DNA from: Gloeopeniophorella convolvens
Lineage: Eukaryota; Basidiomycota; Agaricomycetes; Russulales
Reading direction: 5' to 3'
Assembly (NCBI GenBank): GCA_022496205.1
Contig: WTXD01000018.1
Coordinates: forward strand, 453,016-517,015
DNA: 64,000 bases
Below the pieces are notes generated by a model. The model did no database searches and was not told the origin of the DNA. It saw only the letters and a list, made by a program, of their open reading frames with translations. The translations under genes were made by a program, and so were the position numbers. Positions within the stretch are counted from its first letter, which is position 1. Each line of letters begins with the position of its first letter. This document shows positions 49,463 to 59,870 of the stretch, piece after piece.

Positions 49463-50490
49463 CAGTGAATCCCGCAAACTGTCGCGCAATTGATAGATCC
49501 ATCGGGAAAGGTAACGCCGGTAACGCATCATGACGGCCTTGACAGGTGCCGCGCCGGATTGGGTGGTTGGAATTCGAAAGGCCTCGGGCCAGCGACTTGC
49601 CAGCTGCGCGCCGGGGCTCAAGCGCGCCTTTCAGTGAATCGACGCACATGTTCAAAAATACCTCATATGATAAATTGCAGGTGGTATCATGCCAGTATAT
49701 TGAACGCATTCTCTCGACATCTCAAATTGACAAATTAATTGTTGGCCCATACTTGGGCCTACTGGCGCGGTCGCACTCCTCGCCAATCGGTGCGCGTTGG
49801 GTGCATGCCGCCGCGGGGCATGAGAACGGGATATGTCTTACAAGGATGTGGTGGTACATGGCAAGAATTGACATGAGGATAGCGGCACTGGGATAAGTCA
49901 GCCAGGACAATAGGGAGCACTCCCAGGACATCCGCACTCGCGCGAGGGGCAGCACCGGTGACTGGCGCAAAGGGCTTGCCGCTCATGTCAATCGGTGGGA
50001 GCTCTGGCCTTGTCATGACCACGCTCTGCTTGGCAGGCAGTTTAGGCGGCAGGAGAGCAGAAGCTTGGTGACCGAGTCCAACATGGTGAAGAGGCTCAGA
50101 GCACAGAGATCAGATGAGGACTTTGTAAGGGCAATGGGTTAGGGGGTATCTTGTAGAGCTAAGCTCGACCGCGCCTGCAATGCTCGGGTGAAGGGATGCA
50201 GCATGCGTTGACTCACTACTGAAGTCCAAGGCGTCCGGAGTCAGACTAGTGGATGTTGACGAGTTCTGGTGAGACCTATAACGCGGTAAGATGCATGAGC
50301 CCATTCGTCCGTCGGCGAAGCTTGGGCGAAGCACAGGCTTAAACACAGTGCGTTGATGAGGTAGTGCAGGTGTGCGGAGCTGAAGACCTCTTTCGGCGCA
50401 TCCGCCGCCCAATTCGGCGACACCTGTCAAGACTGTCACGCTCCGTGTCCCGTTGGATCTATCAACTGCGCGACAGTTTGCGGGATTCCC
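49463..50490. mobile_element. Non-autonomous DNA transposon of about 1 kb with long inverted ends
   Basis: A 34-base inverted repeat (49467-49500 against 50455-50488, one mismatch) starts GAATCCCGCAAACTG. Weaker inverted similarity extends about 60 bases inward (cacctgtcaag on both sides). TA dinucleotides at 49461-49462 and 50491-50492 would fit a Tc1/mariner- or pogo-like target duplication. Unit 3 shows the uninterrupted sequence at 41380-41420. No transposase frame was recognised, so it would be non-autonomous. Exact ends are inferred, since homology to unit 3 is interrupted over a slightly wider span (about 49434-50586). Confidence 0.65.
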
Positions 50491-51101
50491 TATCACGCTA
50501 TCCCGAATTCACCCAGTCTATTACATGCGGCACATACTTGCCATCGTCAGCGCATAGTACTTAATAGACTCGGTTACCAGTCTACCGGACTCAAGCTAGC
50601 TCGGTGGTCGAGCCAAATTTCCGTCTTTGACGGGATCCGGACGGCTGAACCGGGCTCTCCCGGAGCTCGGATGTGGTCGCCGTCATGGGCCCGGGCGAGA
50701 CTCCCAGCTCTCAGGGTAGAACTCTAGATCTGCACTTCAAGAACGTATTCACGACCTGGTACATGGTATCGTTGCTGTGAGCGCTGCTACTCTACAGGAA
50801 AGCCGGGTTCTGCGCCCTCGATCTTGTCCTTCACATTGCGTGTAATGTACTAATTCCCTGACAGCTTATTGTCCGTCCCACATTCAGTCGATGACGCCCA
50901 CCAGGCAAAGTTTGTCTGGAATTATATCCCTCTCTGGCACACGGGCCGCTGGAGACGCATTGTGTACAAACCGCTGCACTTGGGACGCGCGCTAGTGCAC
51001 CGTTTTACATTTAAGATGCCACTGACGTGGTGACGACTGCCATCCTCCCCACTGGCTCCCACTGTTTCTCTGTTACCCCGTCGTCGCGTGAATCGCATTC
51101 C

Positions 51102-52652
51102 ATGTCATCCTCCGACTCTGACTCACTGCAGAATAGTGTCCCGGTGAGGCTCGGTATGCTTTTGTTGGCCGAGCCCTCTATCCAATCTTACGATAATCAC
51201 ACTCGCTGTACAGGAACGCTGTTGATCGCTGTCATCTGTGAGTTCCAACATCCATTATTCACGAGTTGGTGATGCTGGACAACCATCACTCTGTCACCTC
51301 GCGCAGTGAACTTCGCCCTCTACGGATATGTCCTGCACCAGTTCCTCAGCTATCTCGAACATCGTGCGTCCATAAAGCCTGTGCTATTGGCCCTTTAGTT
51401 CTGACCCTCGTTCGAACAGGATACAAGGATTCCTCTAGACTCAGGTGCTGGTCCACCCACTAGTCTCCGCTGCCGTCTGGCATCCCGTTGATCCCTCCGC
51501 CAGAGCTGTCCTGGGAGCTCTCTTCATCCTCCACACGTATCATTTATCGACGTTCGTCACCGATTTCAATTCCCATGTAGACTCTAGGAGTTGAATCTAC
51601 GTGCTTCCCAGGCTGTCCTATCTTGTGTGGAAATATTGGTGAGCACGCAGCGTGCTCGGCCGCCGTACTCTGTTTCACGGAGGATTTGACAGCATCATCC
51701 AATATTCGACATTCAAGATGCCGCGGGGTAAGCAAGGTCTTCTCCTGCCTATTTCCGCACTCAGCAGTGCTTTGCATTCAAGTCTTCCTGTGGCCGTTCT
51801 CGTCCTCGCCAATCGTGACAGCTGTGGTCACAAGTATGACGAACGCCTACATGATAAACCGGTGAGCAGGGAGGCAACTCGTTGTACTCGACACACCATC
51901 CTTCAGCAGGCTGACGCCGCCTCCGGAAGGCTCTACCGTCTGACAGGGAGCAAGATCCAGATGATCTGCACGGCCGTCCCAGCATTCATCTCGCCCGTGA
52001 TTGGGATCTCCTTCCCCATCCTGAACTGGACAACAGCGGTGTATGCACCCATTTCGATTAGCGTTTAATGACGCGTCCTCATTGATGCCGTTCGGTCCCA
52101 CCAGGCACCCTTGGGGACAGCATTCGGCGGAATCAAACAATGTCCTGGTCGCGATCTGGTACACCTCACAAGTGCTGGGTGCCGTCCTCACCAACTGTAG
52201 GCACAATGTTTTTACAGTCAGTTGCGAACCGCATCATTGAACGGGCTGCCTGGTCGGCTGGACAGGCCTTCTAATGCGCGCGCTCCACAAGTCGCGCAGC
52301 GGATTCCTGAGGTCGGACACCGTCATCAGCTATCTCATCCGGCAGGCGATACAGACCGGATTCTTCGCGTCCATCTTCAGCATTGGGTTCCTCGTGACCT
52401 GGCAATGTTTCCGGGACACGAACGTCTTCAGCATATTCATGATAAACCTCGGCCTGCTGGACACCATGGTAAGCGCTGTCCGTTGCCTTCGCTCGTTGGT
52501 GTAGCACTCACCGCTGCAAGGCCATCATGGAGTCACTGCTCAGCAGAGAGATGCTTCGCGAGCAGATTGAAAGTCCGAATGACATCGATATCACGCTTGC
52601 TAAGCAGGTGCAATCGGCCATCGTCGGCAGACCATCGACGGGACCGCGCTGA
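51102..52652 (+). CDS. DUF6534 membrane protein, copy B6
   Basis: The start MSSSDSDSLQNSVPVRLG is at 51102. Exons give TLLIAVI, NFALYGYVLHQFLSYLEH, RYKDSSRL, a helix with LFILHTYHLSTFVTDF, and VFLWPFSSSPIVTAVVTS. Then come NNVLVAIWYTSQVLGAVLT, ALHKSRSGFLRSDTVISYL, SIGFLVTWQCFRDTNVFS and MESLLSREMLREQIESPND, with the stop at 52650-52652. Placed exons are open. It is the last copy before the transposon, and its convergent carrier is cut at 53108. Confidence 0.72.
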
Positions 52653-52787
52653 TAAGGAACAGTTGCGATGGCCCGCACCTGAGGTCGGATGTCACAGCGT
52701 GTAGGCCGCCAAGTGGGTCCGAGTTGTGCATGCCGTGTACCCATGGACAGGAGGGAGATGGAGATGGGAGCGACATATTACCCTGTC

Positions 52788-53108
52788 TCAAATGTACGGC
52801 AAGCCGAGGGCTGCAGCGCGGCATCGTTAGAAACAGTGGGGCTCCGAGGCACCACGGACATACCTTTCCTGAACACTCCCAGCGTGAAATCGACCGTGAG
52901 CAACAGCACACCGCCACCAGGCACGAGCCGAAGCATCTTCGGCACGAAGCCCTTGTATAATGCCGTCAGGTCTTCGCGGAAGGTGGTGACGATGCTGGGC
53001 GCGTTGCGTGTGAGCGCGGAGGGAGCGGCAGCGCATCCCGGGGGAGAACGCACCCGGGGTAAGTCCAGTCGTACTTCGGCACGACGCCCGGGATCTTCTC
53101 TACGCCCT
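52788..53108 (-). pseudogene. 2-oxodicarboxylate carrier, C-terminal part cut by the transposon, unit 6
   Basis: The reading is GVEKIPGVVPKYDWTYP, an intron, SIVTTFREDLTALYKGFVPK, MLRLVPGGGVLLLTVDFTLG, a final intron, and ALGLPYI with its stop at 52788-52790. The 3' end is the best preserved of all copies. Upstream sequence is lost: homology stops after ctctacgccct, in the exon encoding SRIQG, where the CACTG terminus begins. Confidence 0.75.
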
Positions 53109-53164
53109 CACTGTATGTACGTCGGATCCGCGAGCAGTGGGTGAAGAGCGTAGATAAACGTACA

Positions 53165-53345
53165 CCGCTGGCCGCCGCACCGTACGTATACACACGGTCC
53201 CGTGAATCCTGGTATACGTGTCATGTGACATACCGTATACCGTGGGTCTCCGTCGCGTTATACGGAGATCCGTCCAACGCTCGTTTCCAGTGGAACCGCG
53301 TTGATCGTACTCTATGTATACGCACATATTCCTGTCGTACCACAA
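53165..53345. repeat. Subterminal TATACG-type repeats of the transposon
   Basis: Short motifs recur in both orientations: gtatac at 53185, 53212, 53236 and 53318, with ttatacgg near 53258. Such clustered short repeats are the usual transposase-binding zone of CACTA elements; binding is inference. Confidence 0.55.
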
Positions 53346-53549
53346 TTCACATCGAGATATGCCGTCTGTTCCATATGGCCTGGTTACATGCAAACGTGAG
53401 AGTTTCGACTTGTCGAATTTGCGCTCCATCAGACCTGGCACTGGACGCTCTCGTGCGTCTTGGGCGTGCATTGGCTTGTGTACCACCTCTGCCCCTCCCG
53501 CGTCCGCCCCCTAGAACTCCCCAGACTTCTCCTTTGCTTCTGTGTTGCG

Positions 53550-56500
53550 ATGTCCGACCTCCAGACCCATACAGTAACGAAACCCCACCGTGCGTCCCAC
53601 ACCGCGTCTCCCTCGCAAGCGCAGACTCACGCATTTATATCCTCATTATAGTTTTCGATTATTCGGACGTGCGCAACCCTCGATACCGCTGTAGAGTCTG
53701 TCTGAACGCGAAGTGGGTCTCTGCGCTCAAGGCACAAAAGCATGAACGCACCGACGCTCATATCACCCGCGCTCGACAACTGGATCTGGATCGTCCTTCG
53801 TCCCCATCCCGGATGCCCAGCGACCCTCTGGGTCCTACTTTCGATAGTCCATCATCGTCGGCCCGCCATGTTGACCAACATAATATTTTTGTGACCCCCT
53901 CGTCTCCCCGTCTTCCCAGCACTCCCGTACGCTATTCGAGTCCCAACGAGAGTTCCGGACATTGGAATCCGCGTACTCCGTCATCCGAAGCTCTTGGGTC
54001 TGGTGCGGGATCTTCTCGCGGACGCATTTCGTCTCCGCATTGGCTAATGCCCATTGAAGTGGGCGGTAGCGACCGCCCTGGATATCAACCCTCCAGCCCT
54101 GTTGAGGTCCTTGAGTCTGGTGATGAGTCTTACAACAATAGCATTACTCCCCTTCTCTGGCAGGATGCATGGCCTCTTAGTGGTGGGCACGGTGTCTCTG
54201 ATGACGCCCCGTCGGACCCCGAGGATGTGGCTGTCCTGAGCACTCATTCCGACAGCGACAATTCCGACGAGCCAGCGCGGTGGGATGAGCCCACATCCGG
54301 ATCATCGACTGAAGACGAAAGGGAACAAGATGAGAATTGCCAAGGCGATTCTGACCATTGTGAGGCAGATCTCCCAGACGATGATAACTGGTGGCCTTGG
54401 AAGTCACGCGAGGTCCGTATCCAGTCCAATCTGGTGTTTTTCTTGTTCTTACAGCGTGCAGCATTGTCTATTAGATGTAGTGGGTGCCTTCCCACGCGCC
54501 GTTTTATCTGAGAAGCAGCTGGATGTGGCTCGGTGGCTGGCCATCGAGCTTGGCGCGCCGGAGAATTTGCCAGCCGTCAACACAGTGAAGAATCACCGAG
54601 ATTCGATCCTATCCGTGGCTGGATCCGGGGTCGATGCATCGACCAGCGCGTTTGGCCGGAAATATTTTGTATCGTCTCTTGCATCCATTCTTGCTCATGT
54701 GAGTCTGTTTCCCGTTGTGACCCCAGTTGCCATTCTTATGGTAGTATTCCAGGAGGTGGCAAATCCTTATGTCCGGCCACATCTGCGCTTCTATCCGGAA
54801 GATGCGCCGCGTGAGTTTTCAGAGGGACGGCACGGAGACCGCTGGTTGCACGAGGTGGACGCCAACTTGTGCGCTCCTATGGCCCGTGCTCCCGACGGAC
54901 AAGATTATTTTGTCAACGAACCTGCTCTTGCGAATCTTGGACTGGATGGCGACCCGGTGGCCCCAGTATGGATCACTCGCTGGTTTGAGCGAGAAGACAA
55001 GCTTTACGCGAAGGCGCATCCTCTCACGGTGGACCATGCGAACAACAGCCTCATCATTGAGGCCACCACTACCCTCGAAGTGCCGCTGTCCGCGTTCTTC
55101 CTAAGCCTACCGAAGCTCGCGGTGGTTCATGCAGAGTATGGGTTACCGCCCCCTGACCATATTTCCGGTGAGTCCCCGTGCATAGTATATATTTCCGAAT
55201 CCACGTTCAAGTCTTCCATCAGGACGTCGTTGCCAGGATACATTGCCTATTGAGCCTGTCGCCATCACCCTCCCGAACCCTTGGCGTCTCAAAGCCAATG
55301 GACGACGCGTGCTTGCCGTACCAATCTGGCTGTATTGCGACGACACATCCGGCAACACTTCCAAAAAGTGGAACCAACACGATTCCTTTTTATTTATTCT
55401 TGCAGGTCTTCTACAAGCATACTCACTTCTCCCTTACAACATCCACTTCCTTTCCACTTCTAACAAAGCCTCTCCGCTCGAGATGCTTGAACATATCGTG
55501 TCGGAAATCCAGTATGCCTTATCCAAGTATAGCCGCGCGTTGTATTCATCATATCTTGCAGAAAAATCTTACAGGACGGTCTCATCGCCTGGGACTGCGT
55601 CTTTCGGGAGGAGGTCATGCTCGTGGCCTGGGTTCTTGCCGCCATGGGTGATAATCCTATGCAGAGCGAGTTCGCGTCGCATATCGGTCTGAGGGGGAGG
55701 CACTTCTGTCGAATCTGCATGATCTGCGGCAAGGACAGATCAAAAAATCAGCCTGTAGATCTCCCTGGGCGGGACATTGCCTACACAATGGCGTTCCTGC
55801 AGGTGAGTAACTCAGTTGACCCCTCGCGAACCCAACCCATGACATGACGACGTCCCATGCTCATTGGATCACACAGGTTGGACAGCCACAATCAAGAGCA
55901 CAGATCTTAACCACCCTGCGCACCCAGCACTCGCATGTACTGAACATGCAGGCGACTCAAGCCACCGTGCTTGCAACCTCAACGGGCATCAAAGACAAAC
56001 ACCTTACTCAATTCCACGATCACTTGGCGGACATCGTCTCTGCAACGAAAGACCATAATCGCTTGCAGGGCCAGCCAGTTTCTCATGGGGTGAAAGATGC
56101 GATAGCACGCGCGTTTCCCGAGGTCGCGTTCGAAGATATGATCAATCCAATCTTATCTCTGGATCGTAAGTTCTGTTTCAGTACTCTCGCTCCATACATT
56201 TCTTTATGATGTGGCACAGATCTCGATGTTACGCGGGATACACCAGTCGAGGTCCTGCATGTCATCCTACTGGGTGTCGTGAAATACTTCTGGCGCGACA
56301 CTATCGCACGCCTAGATTCTCGTGGGAAGGCGACCTTGGTGGCCCGTCTGTCCAGTTTGGACCTCAGCGATCTCGGCCGCAGCAATGTTCAAGGGCATCC
56401 ATATGTTCAGAACGCTGGTTCTCTCACAGGGGGCGATTTTCGCTTGATCTTGGAGACAGCACCAATTGTTCTATATGACCTTGTGGCAGGCCCGGCTTGG

Positions 56501-58297
56501 GTCGCGTGGCTCGCTATCTGTCGTGCCGGCCCACTCTTGTTGCAACTGAGGATCCAGTCATGCGCCATCTATCTGGTTAGTTCTAATCTGTTGCCCACAA
56601 CATATCTGACTCTCTATTTGGCAGGATCACCTTCGCACAGTCATTGATGACTTCATTGTGGCCACTGCGTTGTGGAACCCGCGCTGGTTTAATAAACCTA
56701 AGTTCCATATACTTCTTCACCTACCTGATCACATTCAACGACTGGCGCCCCCGGCAATCATGTCTACTGAAGGGTTTGAATCATACAATGCAGTCATCTG
56801 AACACGCAGCGTGCACTCAAATCGCCAAGCCCCGAGCAAGGACATCGCATTTGCAATGTCCTTCACGCACGCGACTCGGCATCTTGTCAGCGGCGGATTT
56901 GTACAAGACCCAACAGCACCCAACGGACCCCCACGGCAGGCTGGAGATGGTGTTCTTGCTCTTGCCAGCAAGGACACATTCTCCCAGCACATAGGCTTAA
57001 AATCTGTGCAGCTGCGTGGGGAGGACCCTGCAATTGTCTGTCGCCGTGCGTGACGCGAGTCCGAGTCACAAGGTAGTTACATTCGCTGACACAGTGCCTC
57101 ATAGGATCGAATAAATGTGTACCGAAAGCCAATTGTATGTCATGGAACGAGACTACGACAGCATCAATGAACGTGCAGCCCCTGCCCGCCGCTGCTACTT
57201 CCGCCGGCAGCGTGTACCAGTATCACACATTGGGTTTGTACAATGGTGACGCTGCCTCTCTCCAAGGCTTCGTTTTCTTTCAATCTGAATTGCCTCGACA
57301 ACTTGGTCAGGTGATGGAGATTGTTGGGGACCGCGCGCGCGTATTCGGTGCTCTGCTGAAGCTATGGAAGGTCTTACCCACTGTGCAGCCTTATCGCATG
57401 CCGGCAATCACTCCGGCTGTCCCAGCAAGATATGTATTTGTGTCTCAGGAGGTCAGTCTCGAAACATCTCACTTGAATCCGGATAGACAGGTTGATAAAT
57501 GAATATAGCACATGATCTGCTGTGTTCATACATTTCATAACTGCGCCTCCCATGGGTGCAAGCTTGCGAAAACCCGGTGCGTGCGCCAAGAACGGTCAGA
57601 GACGTCCTTGCGCGAGGACCGTGTCCACCACCGTGCATCCCCGGAGGATCGGATTCTCAACCTCGCGCAGTTGCGCAGCGCGAACGATTTGCACCCTTTC
57701 CGGGAGCTCAGCGAGTCATGGTTCCCTGAGCCCCGCATTGAACTGATCACCCGTGCAATCAAAGCTACTCACGCGGCTTCATCCATGCCACCACCACTCC
57801 CCGGTCCAAGCTACTCAAAGAACGTGTACTCTATGCCTCTAACAGCCGAAGACCTTCCTCCCAGCAGTCCCGCTAGCCTCGCGAGCCCCGGATCCATCAC
57901 ATCAACATCCCGCCTCCCTCCTGATGCGGGCACCAGCTATCATTTCATCCAGGAGAGCCCACAGGCCGTCACCTCTTCTCTGACCCGTGGACATAAACGA
58001 AAACGAGATGGTGACGCCACCACCGAGGATGAGGCTGCGCCCGATGCGTGCGGCGGCGACCGCGGGCGTGGGCGTGGACGTGGGCGTGGGCGTGGACGTG
58101 GACGTGGGCGTGGACGTGGACGCGGACGCGGATCCGCGCAAGAGCAGGAGCGAGGCCGCATGCAAGTGCTGAGGCAGAGTGTGCGCGGACAGGCGCAGGT
58201 GCAAGCGCGTGCTGCAGAAGGGGGAGAAATCGGCGATAGAGGCAGCCATGTCAGCGATCCTGTAGTGTTGCAATGGATGCCCCCAGATGTCAGTTAG
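53550..58297 (+). CDS. Large basidiomycete transposase (CACTA-like), multi-exon
   Basis: The start is ATG 53550 (MSDLQTHTVTKPH); an intron joins it to a C2H2-like finger (YRCRVCLNAKWVSALKAQKH, then ERTDAH). A Ser/Asp-rich linker follows, then after an intron HCLLDVVGAFPRAVLSEKQL, VANPYVRPHLRFYPEDAPRE and DRWLHEVDANLCAPMARA. The catalytic-type core holds VPIWLYCDDTSGNTSKKWN, AMGDNPMQSEFASHIGLRG with HFCRICMICG, and VEVLHVILLGVVKYFWRD. It continues with KFHILLHLPDHIQRL and MSTEGFESYNAVI. A probable D-D-E set is CDD, GDN and TEGFE. The C-terminal part has YRMPAITPAVPARYVFVSQE, a Cys/His knuckle CCVHTFHNCASHGCK, a Pro/Ser linker and an RG repeat before the stop at 58295. The family is common in Agaricomycetes; the superfamily name is inferred. 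Most exons look open, so recent activity is possible. Confidence 0.75.
58062..58140 (+). repeat. Hexamer repeat encoding an Arg-Gly run
   Basis: Tandem ggacgt/gggcgt hexamers encode about a dozen Gly-Arg pairs near the transposase C-terminus. It is an RG-type, probably nucleic-acid-binding, low-complexity tail. Slippage-prone repeats like this vary in length. Confidence 0.8.
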
Positions 58298-58462
58298 AAA
58301 TGCATCTAGGATCGGGGCATTTGAGACACAAGCTTGTTGAATCCCTGAGCCCGCAGAACAAGTGAGTTGACGGCACGTGCGGTGCGGCGACCCGCCGGAC
58401 TGTGAATCACCGAGAGAAAATCAACGACGGAAGCAAAAAAAAAATGGCCGACCACCCATCTC

Positions 58463-59870
58463 ATGCGCTCATCAGACAGCGAATACCGTCCTGCGGGAGA
58501 ATCATCTCCGATGGACATGACAACAGCGTCTATGCGTCCCAGAAGACATGCTGCAGGGGCAACGCGAGCTGTGAATGAAAGGTCAGAACGCTTGCACATC
58601 ACCCTGGATTTAATCAATAGACTAACACTCACCAGTTTCTTTGCACCGGGCGGGGCGCTAGACAGTCAGACAACTGACAGTCAGTTTTTCGGCGGCGATG
58701 ATGCTGGTGCAGTCAGCTCCCCAGATGAATCACATGCAGGATTGGGGGATACCATCGAGAACGAGTCCGATAGGGAAGGTAAAGCCACCTTCGTTATGAA
58801 ACTATCTGCAGAGGAGCTGTTGACACGCCTCACTCTGCTGAAAGACAGCGTCACCGAGTCATCTTCAGATGAATGCCTCAGCTGCGCCTGTGAGGAATGT
58901 AGCCACGTACTCGACAAGAACAAAGAGTTGGTCAAGGCCCTGGACTCAGCGCGCCAAGAGGCGAGACGAGCCAAGTGGCAGATGCGGACGGTGGAGTACA
59001 AGCTTGCTCGTCAACAGAAAGTCTTGGATTTCTTCAAAAAGCGTTGGGAGGAGAGCGACAGCTTGCTACTTCGCTTAGAGAAATGTAATGGCTCAGAAAG
59101 TGATCAGGAGAGGGCCCGCGCGGAATTGGATGATTTCGTGGCGGACGTCGAGGTAAATGTGAGTTTACACTCATCGCTTGATGGAAACTGCTCACCTCGG
59201 AGGATAGTCTGTATGGAAATCGTACTCTGATGCGAAACTGGCCAACTACTTTGAAAAGGAGTGGGAAGACGCGCAGAGGGCAGCGGGATGTGCACGAAAC
59301 CTGTACATGGGCCTGAAGTCACGTCTGGCAGACATCGAGAATGGGGACGACTATGAGTACATCCCAATCCAGCATGCAGGTATGGGAAATGACCACCAGC
59401 GGTTGGAAGACACCACCCCTAAGGCTGCGCGCACATCCAGCACTGGTGGTGTTGATGAAAGACCCCTTAAAGTGAAACGCGAGGCAGACGTACGTGGAAA
59501 TGACTTTGATGGTGAACTTGTTGAGCTGATATGCATATACATGTTCCAGGATGTACCTTCTTCGAGTGATAGGAACGAGCGGTTGCATCCTGAGAAGAGG
59601 TCCAAGCTAGTGGCACTCAAAGCAGAGAGGCGGACGCACTTGGATTACACAGGTACCATGTCGGACCCGGAGCCCATGACGCAGATGTTTCCTGTATTTG
59701 TAGTAATAGCCCACTTGACAAAATCCCAATATTTCAAGGAGAGCCCATGTGGGCCCATAGAAGGCTCTCTCGCTCTAATCAGGATGGGCCCACCTATATG
59801 TGTGCTACTAGTTCTGTCTGGGCCAGTGTGCCCTGTACTGCACCGATCCCCGCTTCTGGGGTCCATTTAA
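58463..59870 (+). CDS. Hypothetical coiled-coil protein downstream of the transposase
   Basis: The ATG at 58463 (MRSSDSEYRPAGESSPMD) is chosen because an intron (about 58580-58635, gtcagaac to caccag) then leads to FFAPGGALDSQTTDSQFFGG. An acidic Ser-rich part precedes a Cys cluster (CLSCACEECSHVLDKNKEL). A long charged coiled coil follows (SARQEARRAKWQMRTVEYKL, RQQKVLDFFKKRWEESDSLL). An intron ending ggatag near 59206 continues the coil with SVWKSYSDAKLANYFEKEWE. The frame stays open to the TAA at 59868-59870, but the last 60 codons lie in the GGCC array and may not be coding. No family is recognised. It lies 166 bases after the transposase and may be a cargo or accessory gene of the element. 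Confidence 0.55.

Larger units (their letters stand above)
27460..53108. repeat. Segmental tandem array of six DUF6534-carrier units
   Basis: Units begin near 27460, 31450, 36960, 42500, 45757 and 50850, and are about 4.0, 5.5, 5.5, 3.3, 5.1 and 2.3 kb long. The full order is: last exons of copy A, 5' flank and promoter, DUF6534 gene (+), carrier (-), GC-rich spacer. Units 4 and 6 lack the upstream carrier part, unit 5 starts at the DUF6534 flank, and unit 6 is cut by a transposon at 53109. Homology is obvious at DNA level across exons, introns and flanks, which implies recent segmental duplication. Confidence 0.85.
53109..58297 (+). mobile_element. CACTA-like DNA transposon, left end and transposase region
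   Basis: The left terminus is CACTGTATGTACG at 53109. The units of the array give the empty site: sister copies read ctctacgccct followed by gaatacgag, whereas here cactg follows. A CACTA-type terminus, subterminal repeats and a large multi-exon transposase behind it agree with one another. I found no inverted copy of the terminus up to 64000, so the right end is beyond the window or lost. Downstream coiled-coil genes and the GGCC array may belong to the element. Confidence 0.7.

Noticed and set aside
49546..49896. 116-codon open frame in the unit 5 insertion
   Set aside because: It begins inside the inverted end of the element, lacks transposase motifs and has no counterpart elsewhere in the window.
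53141..53550. Upstream extension of the transposase frame to 53141
   Set aside because: It opens with GTG in the subterminal repeats. The ATG at 53550 plus a phase-keeping intron gives a cleaner start.
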